Assembly (NCBI GenBank): GCA_018268355.1
Contig: JAFDWR010000001.1
Coordinates: 1,175,985-1,239,984 of the forward strand
Source of the DNA: Armatimonadota bacterium
GTDB taxonomy: Bacteria > Armatimonadota > Fimbriimonadia > Fimbriimonadales > Fimbriimonadaceae
DNA: 64,000 nucleotides
Direction: 5' to 3'
Part shown: piece after piece, positions 62,731 through 64,000 of the stretch
Numbering within the stretch: position 1 is the stretch's first letter
How the letters are laid out: each line of letters begins with the position of its first letter
The notes under the pieces: generated by a model
What the model was told of the DNA's origin: nothing
Seen by the model: only the letters and a program-made list of their open reading frames with translations
Database searches by the model: none
Made by a program: the position numbers and the translations under genes

Positions 62731-64000
62731 GCATGGACGCGATGACCTGGGCAGACGCCCTCATCGCGGCATCGTCCACCGCTGATTCCAAGCGACTCGC
62801 GAGCGATGCGCCCCCAGGCGCGGGTGCGGCCTTGTTCCAACGGCTGGCGGTTGCGGTGGGTGCGAGCCCAACCGAAGCGCTGGCGGTGGCGAGGAAGGCG
62901 CGATTTCTCCCCCCGGTGGACCGTCCGTGGCAGCTCCGAGCCCGTGCGGTGGAGCATCGCCTGACCGGAAATTGGTCAGCGAGCGCAAAGGCGTTCCTCG
63001 CGGCGGGCGAGGCCTGCTCCGATCCCACCCAGGGCCTGATTTTTTCGATTGGCGCGATCGATTCCCTTGCACGAGCGGGCAAGCAGCGCTCGGCGACCTC
63101 TTTGGGTCAGCGCATCGCGAAGGGTCTCCGACAAGCAGGAGAGCATGGGCAGGCGGGCCGCGCGTTGTTGAATGTTGGCAATGCGCTGCTCTGGGGTGAC
63201 CGCCACCGCGAGGCGGAGCCGATCTACCAGCAAGCCCTTGAGGCCCTCGACGGCACCGACTTTCGGGCTGAGTTCGCCGCCGCCAAGGTTGGGCTCTCCA
63301 CCGCCGCGATCTTTGTCCGCTCACCCCGCGAGTGCCTTCGGCTCGCCGAGGAGGCCGAAGCCGACCTCGAAGCGCTTGGCCTCACCGCTTACGCCGTCCA
63401 GGCGAGGATTAACCGTGGCCACGCCCTGCTTCGCATGGGTCAGCCGGACCGCGCGATCCTCGTCTTTGCCGCAATCCGCGAAGAGGTCCCGCCTGATTCG
63501 TTTGACTTCGCGCGGGTCGGTCAGTATCTGGGCGACGCCTACCTTTGGCTCGAACTCGAAACCGAGGCCGAGGCCGCCTACCGCTCTGCGGTTGATGCGC
63601 CCGGTATCCGCCAGATTCATCTGAGCGCGGCGAACTGCCGTCTCGGACTCGCGGAGGTCGCCTTGCGCCGGGAGCAATCCGAGCGCGCCCGCGCACTCTT
63701 TCGCGAGGCGAGGCGTGACTACAAGGCTCACGGCAACGAGTCGTTTGTTCTCATGGCCGAGCTCGGGGTCCTGAAGGCAAAAGTCGCCTTGGGCGAATCG
63801 CCGACGGCGAAGACCTTCCAGACGCTCTTGAGCGGTCTTGAACGGAAAAAACTCTGGCAACCGCTCGCCGAAACCCTCATCCTGTGGGCAAGGGTCGCCC
63901 CGCTCGACCAGGCGATTGCCCTCGCCCGCCGGGCGAGCAGGCTCATCCAGTCTCGCGGCATGCTGAACCTGGCGTGGATGCCATCGGCGGTCCTCGCCGA
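62727..64000 (+). CDS. TPR-repeat protein, 5' part (continues past window edge)
   Basis: An open frame from ATG 62727 (overlapping the previous stop, ATGA) runs to the end of the window: about 424 codons with no stop. It is built of helical TPR-like repeats: GRALLNVGNALLWGDRHREAEP, then QARINRGHALLRMGQPDRAIL, then VGQYLGDAYLWLELETEAEAAY. No signal peptide. ECF sigma operons often encode a TPR protein with a CHAT protease domain after the repeats, and that would be the next thing to look for here; it lies beyond the edge. Confidence 0.75.
   Translation, partial: MSMDAMTWADALIAASSTADSKRLASDAPPGAGAALFQRLAVAVGASPTEALAVARKARFLPPVDRPWQLRARAVEHRLTGNWSASAKAFLAAGEACSDPTQGLIFSIGAIDSLARAGKQRSATSLGQRIAKGLRQAGEHGQAGRALLNVGNALLWGDRHREAEPIYQQALEALDGTDFRAEFAAAKVGLSTAAIFVRSPRECLRLAEEAEADLEALGLTAYAVQARINRGHALLRMGQPDRAILVFAAIREEVPPDSFDFARVGQYLGDAYLWLELETEAEAAYRSAVDAPGIRQIHLSAANCRLGLAEVALRREQSERARALFREARRDYKAHGNESFVLMAELGVLKAKVALGESPTAKTFQTLLSGLERKKLWQPLAETLILWARVAPLDQAIALARRASRLIQSRGMLNLAWMPSAVLA

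Overview
This is a 64 kb stretch of compact, GC-rich bacterial chromosome (intergenic gaps mostly under 150 bp, no gap over 300 bp, no IS element, CRISPR array, rRNA or tRNA recognised). The organism is a diderm: it encodes Lnt (apolipoprotein N-acyltransferase), a complete RND-MFP-TolC efflux operon, several lipoproteins, a PilB-type ATPase and flagellar chaperones. Thermus-like isocitrate dehydrogenase with a C-terminal extension, an SLH-like secreted protein, tetraheme cytochrome/DUF1573 genes and many starts with a -10 box about 7 nt upstream of the initiation codon suggest a deep-branching aerobic heterotroph. A member of Armatimonadota (Fimbriimonas-like) is my best guess, by inference only.

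Layout. 1-2676 (minus): prpB, an unknown gene, a histidine phosphatase and the 5' part of lnt. 2735-6725 (plus): a zinc-ribbon-like membrane protein, uvrB and pyrimidine-nucleoside phosphorylase. 6722-9244 (minus): corA and icd, with a small winged-helix gene divergent from icd. 9734-10390: LuxR-type response regulator. 10454-12308 (minus): atpD-atpC, separated from the rest of the ATP synthase genes. 12489-14966: pilB. 14991-22385: a carbohydrate-related block (secreted GH29 fucosidase, exported aldose 1-epimerase, secreted esterase, and a 1127-residue GH18-like/NodB/GT2 fusion). 22426-29175 (minus): MFP-RND-TolC-SRAP operon with overlapping start/stop codons. 29267-33694: SLH-like secreted protein, a monoheme lipoprotein cytochrome, an unknown lipoprotein, and aroF-hisC. 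33812-34627: phytanoyl-CoA dioxygenase family.

34693-45039 (minus) is a rearranged ribosomal superoperon: rpsN-rpsH-rplF-rplR-rpsE-rpmD-rplO-secY, a terminator, then a new promoter and adk-map-infA-rpmJ-rpsM-rpsK-rpoA-rplQ-truA-rplM-rpsI. It starts abruptly at rpsN (no rplN-rplX-rplE upstream) and lacks rpsD between rpsK and rpoA.

45241-64000: a large surface lipoprotein, fliS plus a FliT-like gene, a 705-residue secreted protein, prfB with the classic +1 frameshift, a DUF1573 protein with a degenerate metzincin motif, a tetraheme cytochrome fused to a nucleotidase-like domain, glpX, gcvT, an amidohydrolase, an E2 acyltransferase, pruA, a small secreted protein, and an ECF-like sigma factor operon ending in a TPR protein cut by the window edge.

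The strongest window-wide signal is the repeated placement of TANNNT boxes 6-10 nt before start codons, which implies leaderless mRNAs and settles several start codons (for example corA GTG at 7684 and atpD at or after 12329).
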